Assembly (NCBI RefSeq): GCF_928368155.1
Contig: NZ_CAKMRU010000002.1
Span: 62,001 to 126,000, forward strand
Source: Anaerococcus ihuae
Lineage (GTDB): Bacteria > Bacillota > Clostridia > Tissierellales > Peptoniphilaceae
DNA: 64,000 nucleotides
Direction: 5' to 3'
Every line of letters begins with the position of its first letter. Position 1 is the stretch's first letter. A program made the translations under genes and the position numbers. Under the pieces are notes generated by a model that saw only the letters and a list, made by a program, of their open reading frames with translations, searched no databases and was not told the DNA's origin. Positions 40,385-49,770 of the stretch are shown piece by piece.

Positions 40385-41299
40385 TTAAAATCTAGAATTT
40401 TCTTGATTATACCCTCTGCATATCTTATTTAGGTTTTTTATTGTTATATTTCTTGCAACAAAATAACCAATTCCACAAATCCACCAACCTAAAATCAACC
40501 ATAGTAGGAATGTTGAACCATTTTCTTGGATAGTATATCCATATCTTGGTCCGTTGGCTGCAAGTCTATTTGTCAAAGCATAATCCCAATAAATTCCATA
40601 AATTCCAAATGTAATTGTCGTTAAAATTATAAATTTCAATAATCCACTTGTATGTTCTCCATCTCCTGCACAAGCGATATTGACATCTCTTGATGCGGTA
40701 TGAACAAAATATAGGAAATAAAATCCACAAGTTATTATATTTAGAAATATAAATAATAATAATGATCTATTTTCTTTTAACATCCCTTTAAAATCTCCCT
40801 CATCTTCTGTATATTTGTAAGCTTGTTCTTCTTTAACTTTTTTATTTTGTCTTTTTTTGGTGTTTGTATCTTTCGCAACTTTTGAACTAATTTTTTCTAT
40901 TTCTTTCAAAAACAATCCAAATGCCGCCATAATTTCTGCTTTTAGGAAATTCGTATCTTTAATTTTATTGAAATATCCTTGTTCATAAATTTTATCTCCT
41001 GATGATTTTGAAATAAAATATATGGCAAGTGGAACTAATATAGATATTAAAACCAAAAATAAACTTATTATTGGTTTAAATTCGTATTCCCGGCTAAGTG
41101 ATTTAACAATAAAATCAAAAATTCTAACTATCACTAGAAAACTTCCACTTACTAGTAAGAGGTTAAATAAATCTTTATGATCTGCCTTTTCCCATTGTTT
41201 TGAAACCGTAAAAAGACTATAAGCTAGAAAAACGACGGATAATAAGCTAAGGATGCTAGCTATAATATTAAATAATGATGAAAATAAAGACCCAATCAT
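40385..41299 (-). CDS. DUF4234-domain membrane protein
   Basis: A 304-residue membrane protein. The N-terminal half has four hydrophobic helices. The C-terminal half is a DUF4234 domain with ITCGFYFLYFVHTASRDVNIA and ITFGIYGIYWDYALTNRLA, then WWICGIGYFVARN. A charged cytoplasmic segment with KKRQNKKVKEEQ separates the halves. Function is unknown. Its start shares one base with the stop of the zinc-ribbon gene upstream, so the two products are probably made together and may form a complex. Confidence 0.78.
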   Translation of the reverse strand: MIGSLFSSLFNIIASILSLLSVVFLAYSLFTVSKQWEKADHKDLFNLLLVSGSFLVIVRIFDFIVKSLSREYEFKPIISLFLVLISILVPLAIYFISKSSGDKIYEQGYFNKIKDTNFLKAEIMAAFGLFLKEIEKISSKVAKDTNTKKRQNKKVKEEQAYKYTEDEGDFKGMLKENRSLLLFIFLNIITCGFYFLYFVHTASRDVNIACAGDGEHTSGLLKFIILTTITFGIYGIYWDYALTNRLAANGPRYGYTIQENGSTFLLWLILGWWICGIGYFVARNITIKNLNKICRGYNQENSRF

Positions 41300-41844
41300 T
41301 AGAATATACCTCCTATAACTTTAAAAATTAAACTTACTAAATCTATTAGATAAACAATTGAAAAAATCACTAAAACGCATGCTGAAAATATAGATATTAA
41401 TTTAATAAAAACGCTAGGCTTAAGTTCTACGCTAGTTATTTCTTCGCTATTAGAATTAAAGTTTATTTCATCCTCTGTAACTCCAGCTTTACCCAACAAA
41501 TCTTGGAATTCTTCTTTTGCTTTTTGACTTTGCTCTTTTGTACTTTCTTTAAATTCTCCAATTTCTTTTTTTACACTAGACTTTACTTCTTCACTTTCTT
41601 CTCTGACCTTCTCTTTAAAAACGCCCATAGTTTGGTCAATATTATCTTCTATTTTTGTTTGATCTTTTTCAATTTCTTTTTTTACTTCTTCTAACTTTTC
41701 TTTGCCTAGATCTCTTTTTTCTTCAAAATTTTGAGTTTTCGTTGAATTCTCATCAAAACCTGATTTCGAAACAACTGGTTTACCGCATTCGCTACAAAAC
41801 TTAGCACCTTGGACTAAATCTGCACCACAATTAGTACACTTCAT
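41299..41844 (-). CDS. Zinc-ribbon, coiled-coil, single-helix membrane protein
   Basis: A 181-residue protein. A zinc ribbon with Cys3, Cys6, Cys17 and Cys20 (KCTNCGADL and FCSECGKPV) opens the chain. Residues 40-120 are a highly charged Glu/Lys helix, likely a coiled coil. One membrane helix lies at about residues 150-178. Function unknown; the ribbon suggests protein contact instead of catalysis. Expressed with the DUF4234 protein. Confidence 0.78.
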   Translation of the reverse strand: MKCTNCGADLVQGAKFCSECGKPVVSKSGFDENSTKTQNFEEKRDLGKEKLEEVKKEIEKDQTKIEDNIDQTMGVFKEKVREESEEVKSSVKKEIGEFKESTKEQSQKAKEEFQDLLGKAGVTEDEINFNSNSEEITSVELKPSVFIKLISIFSACVLVIFSIVYLIDLVSLIFKVIGGIF

Positions 41845-41864
41845 TAAATCACCTCTTTTATTTC

Positions 41865-42263
41865 TTAATTAAATCCTTGGTAAATCCTATAAATTACTGA
41901 ATCTTTTGGATTAAAAATAACTATATTATCGCTAGGATCTATCATCCTCATTATATAAACTAAAAAAAATAGACTTATTACAAGGAATATTCCTATTTTC
42001 TTAATCCTTTCTGGTATCTTATCTTTTAAAAAATATGATAATAATACTAAAGCTGGTATCGGAAAAAGTGGATGGTAGAAAAAGGCTTTTTGAGGTTTAA
42101 ACTCAAGTAATGATATGTAGGCTCTGGTCATTCCACATCCCGGACAAGAAACTCCTGTTAAAGCCTTAATTGGGCAGGTGAATCCAAGGAGAAATAATAA
42201 CCCATAAAATATTATAATAGCTAGTATAAAACATATAAAACTTTTAAATTTTTTCCTCATCAA
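41865..42263 (-). CDS. DUF2752-family membrane protein
   Basis: A 132-residue protein with three or four hydrophobic helices. The family motif CPIKALTGVSCPGCGMTRAYISLLE includes the conserved CPxCGxTR-type core. Another conserved part is AFFYHPLFPIPAL. Function is unknown. It lies 20 bases upstream of the zinc-ribbon gene and probably shares its transcript. AAGGAAA precedes ATG 42263. Confidence 0.85.
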   Translation of the reverse strand: MMRKKFKSFICFILAIIIFYGLLFLLGFTCPIKALTGVSCPGCGMTRAYISLLEFKPQKAFFYHPLFPIPALVLLSYFLKDKIPERIKKIGIFLVISLFFLVYIMRMIDPSDNIVIFNPKDSVIYRIYQGFN

Positions 42264-42452
42264 TTTCCTTTCGTTATCTAAACTAATAATATATCATTAT
42301 TGTATCATAGAAATAATTATATTTCTATAAAAATACAAATTTTCTACAAATTTAAATTATTTCTCTTTAAATAAAAGTACAAAGATTTAAATCTTAATGA
42401 AATAAACATAAAACTAAAAGTTAATGTATTAACAAAAAATGTAGAAAGTATT

Positions 42453-42830
42453 TTATTCTAAACTTTTCAAGGCAAAAAACACGCTTACTACAAGTCCTTC
42501 GTCTTCTGCCACTTCTATTGTGTTATTTTCAAAATCATAACTTGCTAGATATTCGTCGTCTTTTATTAGAGAAATTAAATTTTCGTGGCTTATTAATTTC
42601 ATTTGTCTGTTTATAATTTTCGCCTCGCTTATAGGCTCATCTTTCATTTTTTCTATTTTTAGATTTCCTATTACAGCTTGTTTTTTTCCTCTTAGGCTAA
42701 AGAGATTTTTTATTTTAAATCTTGCTACTAATTTCCCACTAGGACGCAATACATTGTACTTTCCTTCTAGTTTATAGGTCATTCTTTCGTTTTCAAAAAT
42801 TTTTCCGTCTTTATATTGTAATTTTTTCAT
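42453..42830 (-). CDS. Unknown protein, possibly LURP/tubby-like fold
   Basis: A 125-residue soluble protein, predicted as mostly beta strands: MTYKLEGKYNVLRPSGKLVARFKIKN-type alternation, cut by KKQAVIGNLKIEKM. The pattern of ligand-free short strands resembles LURP-one/scramblase-like beta barrels, but I cannot confirm that. No signal peptide or membrane helix. GGGAAAA lies before ATG 42830. It follows the glutaredoxin-like gene's terminator. Confidence 0.55.
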   Translation of the reverse strand: MKKLQYKDGKIFENERMTYKLEGKYNVLRPSGKLVARFKIKNLFSLRGKKQAVIGNLKIEKMKDEPISEAKIINRQMKLISHENLISLIKDDEYLASYDFENNTIEVAEDEGLVVSVFFALKSLE

Positions 42831-42842
42831 TTTTCCCTCACG

Positions 42843-42877
42843 AAAAAACCAGCAGGACTTCCTACTGGCTTTGTTTT
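42843..42877 (-). terminator. Terminator after the glutaredoxin-like gene
   Basis: GCCAGTAGGA and TCCTGCTGGT pair on the minus strand, followed by a run of T. Confidence 0.88.
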
Positions 42878-43121
42878 AATAATTTTCTTTTAGATATTCG
42901 ATAATATCGTCAGATTCGTACATTTTTTTATCGCCAAATACCATAAATGGAATTTGATCTTTTCCACCAAGCTCTATCAATTCTTTGGTGTTTTCTTTTC
43001 CACTTCTGCCATCTTTTACATTGTAGGATGTGAAATCTACAATTTTATTTTCGTGCATAAAATTTAAAACTTTTAAGCAATATGGACATTCTGGTTTAAA
43101 ATATAAGTCAAATTTACTCAT
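42876..43121 (-). CDS. Glutaredoxin-like protein
   Basis: An 81-residue thioredoxin-fold protein. The redox motif is CPYC (Cys12, Cys15) in LYFKPECPYCLKVLNFM. The cis-Pro is in KDQIPFMVFGD and the end DIIEYLKENY matches glutaredoxin/GST-N folds. It probably reduces disulfides in the cytoplasm. AAGGAAG lies before ATG 43121, so I reject the upstream ATG at 43154. Close in size to short bacterial glutaredoxins. Confidence 0.85.
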   Translation of the reverse strand: MSKFDLYFKPECPYCLKVLNFMHENKIVDFTSYNVKDGRSGKENTKELIELGGKDQIPFMVFGDKKMYESDDIIEYLKENY

Positions 43122-43186
43122 AATACTTCCTTTCTCATTTACTTTATCTCTCATAATTTTTCTACCCTTAAATTAGTTTTTAAAAC

Positions 43187-43375
43187 TTAAAAGAAAAATA
43201 TTAAGGAGGTAAATATTAAAAGTATTAGTAAAACTGGCGGTAAAAAAACTTTCATTGCTGCCAAAAACATAGCAAATCTGTCGTGTTTTTCTAGATTATC
43301 TTCTTCTAAAAGCTCTTCTTTTTCATAGATTTCTTCTTTTGTTTTATTTTTGAAGGGATCTATTGGTCTTTTCAT
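43187..43375 (-). CDS. Small single-helix membrane protein of the opp operon
   Basis: A 62-residue protein with a charged cytoplasmic part (KTKEEIYEKEELLEEDN) and one C-terminal membrane helix. Its ATG overlaps the oppF stop (ATGA), so translation is coupled to the transporter. Not recognised as a family. It could be a small accessory subunit of the Opp complex. Confidence 0.65.
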   Translation of the reverse strand: MKRPIDPFKNKTKEEIYEKEELLEEDNLEKHDRFAMFLAAMKVFLPPVLLILLIFTSLIFFF

Positions 43376-44988
43376 AGATTAGCTTCCTTGGCCAATTCTT
43401 GTTCTTTTTTGAGTCTTTCTTCTTCGTTTTTTTCGAAGGCTTTAATTTTTGTTTCTTCTGAAACGTCCATCAAGTGGCAAGCTACAAAATGACCATCTTC
43501 TACTTCTTTAAGCTCTGGTTCAAATTGTTTGCATATATCCATACAATATTTACATCTTGTGTGGAAACGACAACCCTTTGGTGGTCTTACGGCTGATGGA
43601 ATATCTCCATCGATTGTTTGTAATTCTTGTCCCTTATCAACGTCAGTTCTTGGTATTGCCTGTAAAAGTGCCTTTGTGTAAGGGTGTTGTGGATTTTTGA
43701 AAATCCTATCTGAGTCTGAAAGCTCAACCATAACTCCCAAATACATTACTCCAATTCTATCTGAAATATATTTTACAACTGAAAGGTCGTGGGTTATGAA
43801 AAGATAGGTTAGGTTCAATTCTGTTTTTAAATCTTGAAGTAGATTTATAATTTGTGATTGGATTGAAACGTCAAGGGCTGAAACCGCCTCATCACAAACT
43901 ATAAAGCTTGGGTTTAGGGCAAGGGCTCTTGCAATTCCTATTCTTTGTCTTTGTCCGCCGGAAAATTGGTGAGGATATCTGTGAATAAAATATGGAGCTA
44001 GTCCACATTGGTTCATTATATCTTGGATATATTCATTGTAGCCAGCCTCACTTCTTGATTTGAAAAGTCCGTGGCCCAAAACCCCTTCTCCAATTATATT
44101 TCCAACTGTCATTTTTGTATCCAAAGAACCATAAGGATCTTGGAAAATTATTTGAAGATCTTTTCTAAGCTCTCTCATTTCTTCGTTTGTAAGTCTTGAT
44201 AAGTCGATTCCATCATCTACAAAACTTTCAAATTTTTCAAAATCTTCTTTTGATTTTAATTCTTCTTTTTTTGCCTTTATTTTTTCTTCTTTTTCCAAAA
44301 CTTCCTTGTCGAGTTTTTCTTTTTTACTCAAAAGTTCCTTGTATTTTGGATCGTTTAAAATGGCATCTTTTAATTCTTTTTTATCTCTAATCCTTACTTG
44401 GTCTTTTTCTTCAATTTTTTTGATATCTAGTAAAACTTTGGATCTTTCTTTGATTTTTTTGTAATAATCATCAAGTAGGGCAGAAATTTCTGACAAATTG
44501 TCGCTTGCAAGAAGGCCGCCTGCTATTCTCATCATATTTTCATATTCTTCTTGGAGAAGTCTTCTTTGATGCATAGCAGCTTCGTTTAGCTCAGCTATTT
44601 TTTCCTCATCGTCCGTTCTTTCAAGTCCATCATAAATTATTTGAAGAGTTTCTACTTCTTTTTCATATGAAGGGAATATTTTTGGAATATCTTTTATATC
44701 TTTTCCCATATAAGCTGGAGCAAGTCTATCTAGAGTTGTTCCATAATATAGGGTTGTACCTTCTGTTTGTTCATAAATTTGTAGGATTGTCCTACCAAAA
44801 GTAGATTTTCCACAACCACTTTCTCCAACCAAACCAAATGTTTCTCCTTCAAATATATCTATAGAAATATTTTCATTGGCGTGGACATATTCATTCGCTC
44901 CCCTAGAAAAGATAGATTTTTTCTTGATTGGGAAATATTTTTTGAGATTTCTTATTTTAAATAAGACTTTTTTATTATTGTTCTCCAT
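43372..44988 (-). CDS. oppF: Oligopeptide ABC transporter ATPase OppF with large insertion
   Basis: A 538-residue ATPase; usual length is about 320-350. Walker A is GESGCGKST (55-63), Q-loop IFQDPYGSL (281-289), signature FSGGQRQRIGIARALA, Walker B SFIVCDEAVSALDVS. The C-terminal Cys-containing domain (GCRFHTRCKYCMDICK) is normal for OppD/F. About 175 charged residues (roughly 84-258) are inserted between Walker A and the Q-loop and look helical. The first part of the insertion is soluble helices; the second has long Glu/Lys heptads. The frame is intact and the joins are clean. Confidence 0.92.
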   Translation of the reverse strand: MENNNKKVLFKIRNLKKYFPIKKKSIFSRGANEYVHANENISIDIFEGETFGLVGESGCGKSTFGRTILQIYEQTEGTTLYYGTTLDRLAPAYMGKDIKDIPKIFPSYEKEVETLQIIYDGLERTDDEEKIAELNEAAMHQRRLLQEEYENMMRIAGGLLASDNLSEISALLDDYYKKIKERSKVLLDIKKIEEKDQVRIRDKKELKDAILNDPKYKELLSKKEKLDKEVLEKEEKIKAKKEELKSKEDFEKFESFVDDGIDLSRLTNEEMRELRKDLQIIFQDPYGSLDTKMTVGNIIGEGVLGHGLFKSRSEAGYNEYIQDIMNQCGLAPYFIHRYPHQFSGGQRQRIGIARALALNPSFIVCDEAVSALDVSIQSQIINLLQDLKTELNLTYLFITHDLSVVKYISDRIGVMYLGVMVELSDSDRIFKNPQHPYTKALLQAIPRTDVDKGQELQTIDGDIPSAVRPPKGCRFHTRCKYCMDICKQFEPELKEVEDGHFVACHLMDVSEETKIKAFEKNEEERLKKEQELAKEANL

Positions 44989-45979
44989 TTTCCCTCTCCT
45001 CTCTGTTTGGGTAGTGGCATCTAATTTTTTGATTTTCGTTTACTGCTACAAGCTCTGGCATTTCTTTCCTACATTTTTCTGTAGCATACTTACACCTATC
45101 TGCAAATTTACATCCATCAGGAAGGTTAAGTGGATGTGGAACAGAGCCTGGTATTATATCAAGTCTTTCGTTTCTATCGCTTGTTATTGCTGGAATAGAA
45201 TTTAAAAGAGCAACTGTGTAAGGATGGTTGTATTTTGTAATATCGTGTTTGAAAATATAATCAACTGGTGATTGTTCAACAATTTGTCCACAATACATTA
45301 CAGCAACCTCATCTGCCATTTGATTTATTACTCCCAAGTCGTGGGTTATAAATAAAATTGAAGTATTTTGTTTCTCCTTTAATTCATTCATTAATTTTAG
45401 AATTTGAGCTTGGATTGTAACGTCAAGAGCTGTTGTTGGCTCATCTGCAATTAATAATTTTGGCTCACAAGCAAGGGCCATGGCAATCATAACCCTTTGG
45501 TTCATACCACCGGAAAGCTCGAAAGGATATTGTTTGGCAACAACGTGAGGGTTTGGAATCTTTACTTGGGCAAGAAGTTCCTCAACCCTTTTTGCTGCCT
45601 CTTTTTTATTCATATTTTTGTGAAGAATCAAAACTTCTGAAATTTGTTTTTCAACTGTAAAAACTGGGTTAAGTGAACTCATAGGCTCTTGGAAAATCAT
45701 AGAAATATCATTTCCCCTTATTTTTTCCATTTGTGACCTATTAAAGTCAGAAATCTTTTTGCCGTCAAAAATTATTTCTCCGCTATAAATTTTTTGGTTT
45801 GGTTCAAAAAGTTGCAAGATGCTCATTGCAGTTTGACTTTTTCCAGAACCACTTTCTCCAACAAGGCCCAAAGTTTTTCCTTCTTCAATTGTGCATGATA
45901 CTCCATTTACTGCTTTTATAAGACCACGTCTTGTTTCAAAGTAGGTATGGAGTTTTTTTATTTCTAGTAAATTTTTCAT
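44975..45979 (-). CDS. oppD: Oligopeptide ABC transporter ATPase OppD
   Basis: A 334-residue ATPase of normal length. Walker [11 protein letters not shown]-loop [12 protein letters not shown], signature [17 protein letters not shown], Walker [15 protein letters not shown] and switch FITHDLGVI are all present. The C-terminal iron-sulfur-type Cys motif reads [19 protein letters not shown]. It overlaps oppF by 14 bases. Pairs with OppF as a heterodimer under OppBC. Lacks the insertion found in OppF. Confidence 0.95.
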   Translation of the reverse strand: MKNLLEIKKLHTYFETRRGLIKAVNGVSCTIEEGKTLGLVGESGSGKSQTAMSILQLFEPNQKIYSGEIIFDGKKISDFNRSQMEKIRGNDISMIFQEPMSSLNPVFTVEKQISEVLILHKNMNKKEAAKRVEELLAQVKIPNPHVVAKQYPFELSGGMNQRVMIAMALACEPKLLIADEPTTALDVTIQAQILKLMNELKEKQNTSILFITHDLGVINQMADEVAVMYCGQIVEQSPVDYIFKHDITKYNHPYTVALLNSIPAITSDRNERLDIIPGSVPHPLNLPDGCKFADRCKYATEKCRKEMPELVAVNENQKIRCHYPNREERENGEQ

Positions 45980-45987
45980 TTTTACAC

Positions 45988-47940
45988 CTATCTCTCATTT
46001 GATCTTGGGTCGATAGCATCTCTTAGGGCATCTCCAATTAAGTTTACTGAAAATGCTGCCAAAAATACTGCAAGAGCTGGAATCACCCATCTCCACCAGT
46101 AAATATTAATTACATCTGATGATTGGGCACTTGTCATCATATTACCCCATGATGGCATTGGCTCTTGGACACCAAATCCTAAAAATGATAAACCTGCTTC
46201 TGTAAGGAGGTTTCCTGCAAAACCAAGTGTCGCATTTACAATTATTATTGAAAGAATATTTGGAAGAATATGTCTTACAAGAATTGAAGAATTTGTAACT
46301 CCCAAAGCCTTAGCTGCTATTACATAATCTCTTTCTCTTTCAGCCAAAATTTGACCACGAACAAGCCTTGCTATTCCTGTCCATCCAATAACTCCAAGTA
46401 AAACCATGATCATCATAAGTCTTGTATTTTGACTTGTATTTACAGGAAGTAGGGCTGATAAAGTTATTATTAAAGGATAAAATGGGAATGATTGAACAAT
46501 TTCTGTAATTCTCATCAAAACATTGTCAACTTTTCCTCCAGCATAACCTGAAACCATACCAATAATTACACCAAGCACAACTTGGATAATAACTGATACA
46601 AAAGAAATGATTATGGTCATTTTTCCACCGTGAATCAATCTTGTATAAATATCACGACCTTGGTCATCTGATCCAAATTTAAATCCTTTTAGTCCCCAAG
46701 TATCAATTTTATTTTCTTTATTTACAGCATAATTGTTAAAATATCCAGAAAATATTTTTTCATATTTTCCACTAGGACTGTCAGCTTCACCATAAACATT
46801 ATTTCCCCATGAATAAATTTTTCCATCTTCATCAAGGGCAGTAAAGTGATTGGTTCCTGCAACTATATCCTTAACTTTTCCTTTAAATTTCGGAACATTT
46901 TCTCCTGATAAATTGTCCCTAGAAGGACCCCAAACATAAAGTTTTCCATCTTCATCAAGGGCTGCTGCAGAATTTGAAGTAAGGGCAACTTTTGAAATTT
47001 TAAGCTTATCATTTTTAATATCGTCAGGCGCCCCAACATCAATCTCAGCTCCCCTTACACCAAGAAGCTTTGTAGTTCCGTCTTTTAATACAGCAAGAAT
47101 ATTTGAACCACTTGTATCAAAGTCTACAACTTTTCCTTGAACTTCTTTTGGGATAAGGTCAAGTCTTGAGTTCATTGTTGAACCCCAAACATATATATTA
47201 TTTTTTTCAGTCAAAACAACAGAATATTGAACTCCACCACCAAGTTTTTTTATACCTTCTTGTTTGATTTGGCTTTCTTGCATTGGTGGAAGTTTTGTTT
47301 GTTGGAAGGAATCATTACCCCAACCATAAACTTCATTATCTTCAGTTGCTACAAGAATATGCCTATCTCCAGCAGCAACATCTTTTATTTTTTTATCTTT
47401 AAGTTTTTCCTTTATATCATCAGGCATTTTCATAACATTATCTTCGTTATTTTTGCCCCAAAAATAGAAATTTTTCTCCTTAGTAAGACCAACACCAAAA
47501 GTATTTCCAACAGAAATTCTTTCAACGCCTTCTTTTTCCATTTGAGAAGGATATTTCATATAGCCTGAACCTGGGGAAACATTTATAAGAGTACCCTCAG
47601 ATTGGTAAGGATTAAATGGAATTATAGCTGATCCTATAAAAACTACTAGGATGATTCCAAGCATTAAAACAAGACCCAAAACTCCAAGAGGGTTTCTAAA
47701 ATAATTTTTTACAGCCATTTTTCCAGGAGAAGTAATTGCATCTTCCTTTAAGGCTTCATTTTCATTTTTAGGATTAAGATCTCCCAAATTTTCTCCGCTT
47801 TGTTCATCAAGTAAATCTTGGGCCACATCCTTTATCTTGTCTTCTCCGATTTCGCTATCATTTGCATTAGTTCCAAAAGTAAACAAGGAAAGAACTAATC
47901 TACCAAAAGATTTAAATGATTTTTTTAATTCATCTTTCAT
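45988..47940 (-). CDS. oppC: Oligopeptide permease OppC with inserted RCC1-like beta-propeller
   Basis: A 650-residue permease; usual OppC is about 300. A cytoplasmic acidic start (1-75) precedes the first helix (84-107). Residues about 140-418 hold seven RCC1-like repeats, each with a pattern like AAGDRHILVATEDNEVYGWG. The normal chain then resumes with FGSDDQGRDIYTRLIHGG (422-439), the EAA-type loop (ALGVTNSSILVRHILPN) and the final helices. The propeller thus sits outside the membrane (47523-46687 in DNA). GGAGG precedes ATG 47940; oppB ends 1 base away. Frame is intact. Confidence 0.95.
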   Translation of the reverse strand: MKDELKKSFKSFGRLVLSLFTFGTNANDSEIGEDKIKDVAQDLLDEQSGENLGDLNPKNENEALKEDAITSPGKMAVKNYFRNPLGVLGLVLMLGIILVVFIGSAIIPFNPYQSEGTLINVSPGSGYMKYPSQMEKEGVERISVGNTFGVGLTKEKNFYFWGKNNEDNVMKMPDDIKEKLKDKKIKDVAAGDRHILVATEDNEVYGWGNDSFQQTKLPPMQESQIKQEGIKKLGGGVQYSVVLTEKNNIYVWGSTMNSRLDLIPKEVQGKVVDFDTSGSNILAVLKDGTTKLLGVRGAEIDVGAPDDIKNDKLKISKVALTSNSAAALDEDGKLYVWGPSRDNLSGENVPKFKGKVKDIVAGTNHFTALDEDGKIYSWGNNVYGEADSPSGKYEKIFSGYFNNYAVNKENKIDTWGLKGFKFGSDDQGRDIYTRLIHGGKMTIIISFVSVIIQVVLGVIIGMVSGYAGGKVDNVLMRITEIVQSFPFYPLIITLSALLPVNTSQNTRLMMIMVLLGVIGWTGIARLVRGQILAERERDYVIAAKALGVTNSSILVRHILPNILSIIIVNATLGFAGNLLTEAGLSFLGFGVQEPMPSWGNMMTSAQSSDVINIYWWRWVIPALAVFLAAFSVNLIGDALRDAIDPRSNER

Positions 47941-47941
47941 A

Positions 47942-48904
47942 TTAAGCCTCCAATTTTACTCTAGGATCTACAAGTGCATAGGCAATATCCATAATCAAGT
48001 TTCCAAGAAGAGTTAAAATTGCATAAAACATAGTTAGAGCAAGAATAACATTATAATCTTGAGCCAAAACTGATTTTATAAGAATATTTCCAATTCCCCT
48101 GTAAGCAAATATAGTTTCAGTTATAGCAGAACCTGAAAACATTGAAAGAATTGCCCAAGTCATAGCAGTTACAACCGGAATTAGGGCATTTCTAAAAGCG
48201 TGGGAATAAATTACAGTTTTTTCTTTCAAACCCTTGGCTCTTGCAGTTCTAATATAATCCTCATTTAAAGAATCTAGCATAGAGTTTCTAACATATCTAG
48301 AAATTGAAGCCATAGAACCAAAAGTTAAAGTTAAAGTAGGTAAAATTAAATATTTAACCCATTCACCAAAGGTGTTATTTCTAGGCATACCATTAGCAGG
48401 GAACCATCCTAGCCTAAAAGCAAATAAGAATATCAAAAATAAACCTATAAAAAACGTAGGCAAGGAAATTCCAACCAAGGTAAATACCTGGAAGAACTTA
48501 TCAAAAGGTCCTCCCTTGTGAACAGCCGACCTTATTCCAATAAGAACCGAAAGTATAAAAGAAATAAGAGTCGAACCAATATTTAATAAAATTGTATTTT
48601 TAAGTGGTTCAGAAAGATATTCCTTAACAGGTCTTTTAGCTTGAGTAGATTCACCATAATCTCCCTTCAAACTTCTTCCCATCCACATAAAATATTGTTC
48701 TGGTAACGATTTATCATAACCATAACGTTTCTCAAGATTTTTATACATTTGTTCTTGTTGAGCCTTGGTCATTCTTCCGTTCTTAGGCATCATTGCCAAA
48801 ATAGGATCACCAGGCATAGATTTAGAAAGTGCAAAAACCAATATAGAAATAATTATGGCTACAGGAATCAAATTAATGATTCTTTTTACTATGTATTTTA
48901 ACAT
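47942..48904 (-). CDS. oppB: Oligopeptide permease OppB
   Basis: A 320-residue permease with six helices. The start MLKYIVKRIINLIPV, the EAA loop ARAKGLKEKTVIYSHAFRNALIPV and the end DIAYALVDPRVKLEA are typical. ATG 48904 has GGAAGGG 6 bases upstream, better than ATG 48940. It pairs with OppC to form the channel. It is the first gene after a long spacer with its own promoter (49083-49111). It has no unusual insertion. Confidence 0.94.
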   Translation of the reverse strand: MLKYIVKRIINLIPVAIIISILVFALSKSMPGDPILAMMPKNGRMTKAQQEQMYKNLEKRYGYDKSLPEQYFMWMGRSLKGDYGESTQAKRPVKEYLSEPLKNTILLNIGSTLISFILSVLIGIRSAVHKGGPFDKFFQVFTLVGISLPTFFIGLFLIFLFAFRLGWFPANGMPRNNTFGEWVKYLILPTLTLTFGSMASISRYVRNSMLDSLNEDYIRTARAKGLKEKTVIYSHAFRNALIPVVTAMTWAILSMFSGSAITETIFAYRGIGNILIKSVLAQDYNVILALTMFYAILTLLGNLIMDIAYALVDPRVKLEA

Positions 48905-49082
48905 GTCTATCCCTTCCTTGTATTTATTAAGTTTACTCAAAAAATTTCACACTTTAATTAATTAAATATAAATAAAATTAAACTTTGAAAAATAAAAAAA
49001 ATTCAAAGAAAAAATTTCATATAAAAATAAAAAATAAATATAAAAATTTTGCATAGAGTAAGCTTATAATATCATAACCATA

Positions 49083-49111
49083 ATATTAATATAAAAGATC
49101 GATTTTGTCAA
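49083..49111 (-). promoter_or_regulatory. oppBCDF promoter
   Basis: -35 TTGACA (49106-49111), 17-base spacer, -10 TAATAT (49083-49088), about 180 bases before oppB. It lets oppBCDF be expressed apart from oppA, which ends in a terminator. Confidence 0.7.
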
Positions 49112-49316
49112 TGTGAAATTTGCCATAAACTTATAAAGATTGATATTTATTTTTAAAAATTCACATTCTATGAGGAATATTTTATATCGATGAATATTAA
49201 TAAAAAATAATCCTACAATACATTAAAGTTATAATGTTTTGTATAGAAAAGAAAAAATTTAGATTTATAAAAAAGTTCCATTTTAAAAAACTAAATACAA
49301 ATAAGAATTTAATATA

Positions 49317-49605
49317 AGAGATCTCTCGACTACTAAAATTCATTTGCCATGCAAATTTCTCCGTGTTTTCGTGCTAATTTTAGGGATAAATATGCCAAAT
49401 CAAGGCATATTTATCTGCTCGAGATGGGTAATTTTTTTCTTAGTAAATTGCTTTGAATTGATTAAATTAAATTTAAATTCTATTTTTCTAGTAAATGAAA
49501 ATTTGTTTGAAAATTAAATTTATAAAATCTAATGGTTAATTAATTTAAACTTAGCTTAAAAATAAGAGAAAGAAACCCATCTCGAGCTTGTCGAGAGATC
49601 TCTTT
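49317..49605. repeat. Palindromic intergenic repeats (copy 3) between oppA and oppB
   Basis: Two pieces of the dispersed family. 49317-49430 runs from AGAGATCTCTCGACTACTAA to GCTCGAGATGGG and contains ATATGCCAAATCAAGGCATAT. 49574-49605 reads CCCATCTCGAGCTTGTCGAG and AGATCTCT. The remaining spacer, 48905-49715, is AT-rich. Confidence 0.65.
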
Positions 49606-49715
49606 AATTTTATAAATACATGCATTATATTTGAAAGTTTTGATTAAAATAATAAAGGAAAATATCAGCTAGTAAATCTCATTTATTTTCAATTTTTCCT
49701 ATAGCAAAACAAAAT

Positions 49716-49748
49716 AAAAAAAGAAGCCAAATTTATGACTTCTTTTTT
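49716..49748 (-). terminator. Terminator after oppA
   Basis: AAAAAGAAG pairs with CTTCTTTTT around a 12-base loop, with T residues after it on the minus strand. Confidence 0.75.
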
Positions 49749-49770
49749 ATAATCTTATTAAATTTAAATC

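Noticed and set aside
45988-47940. OppC length as a false fusion of two genes
   Set aside because: Permease motifs continue in the same frame on both sides of the propeller, and the first helix and GSDDQGRD are needed for one permease.
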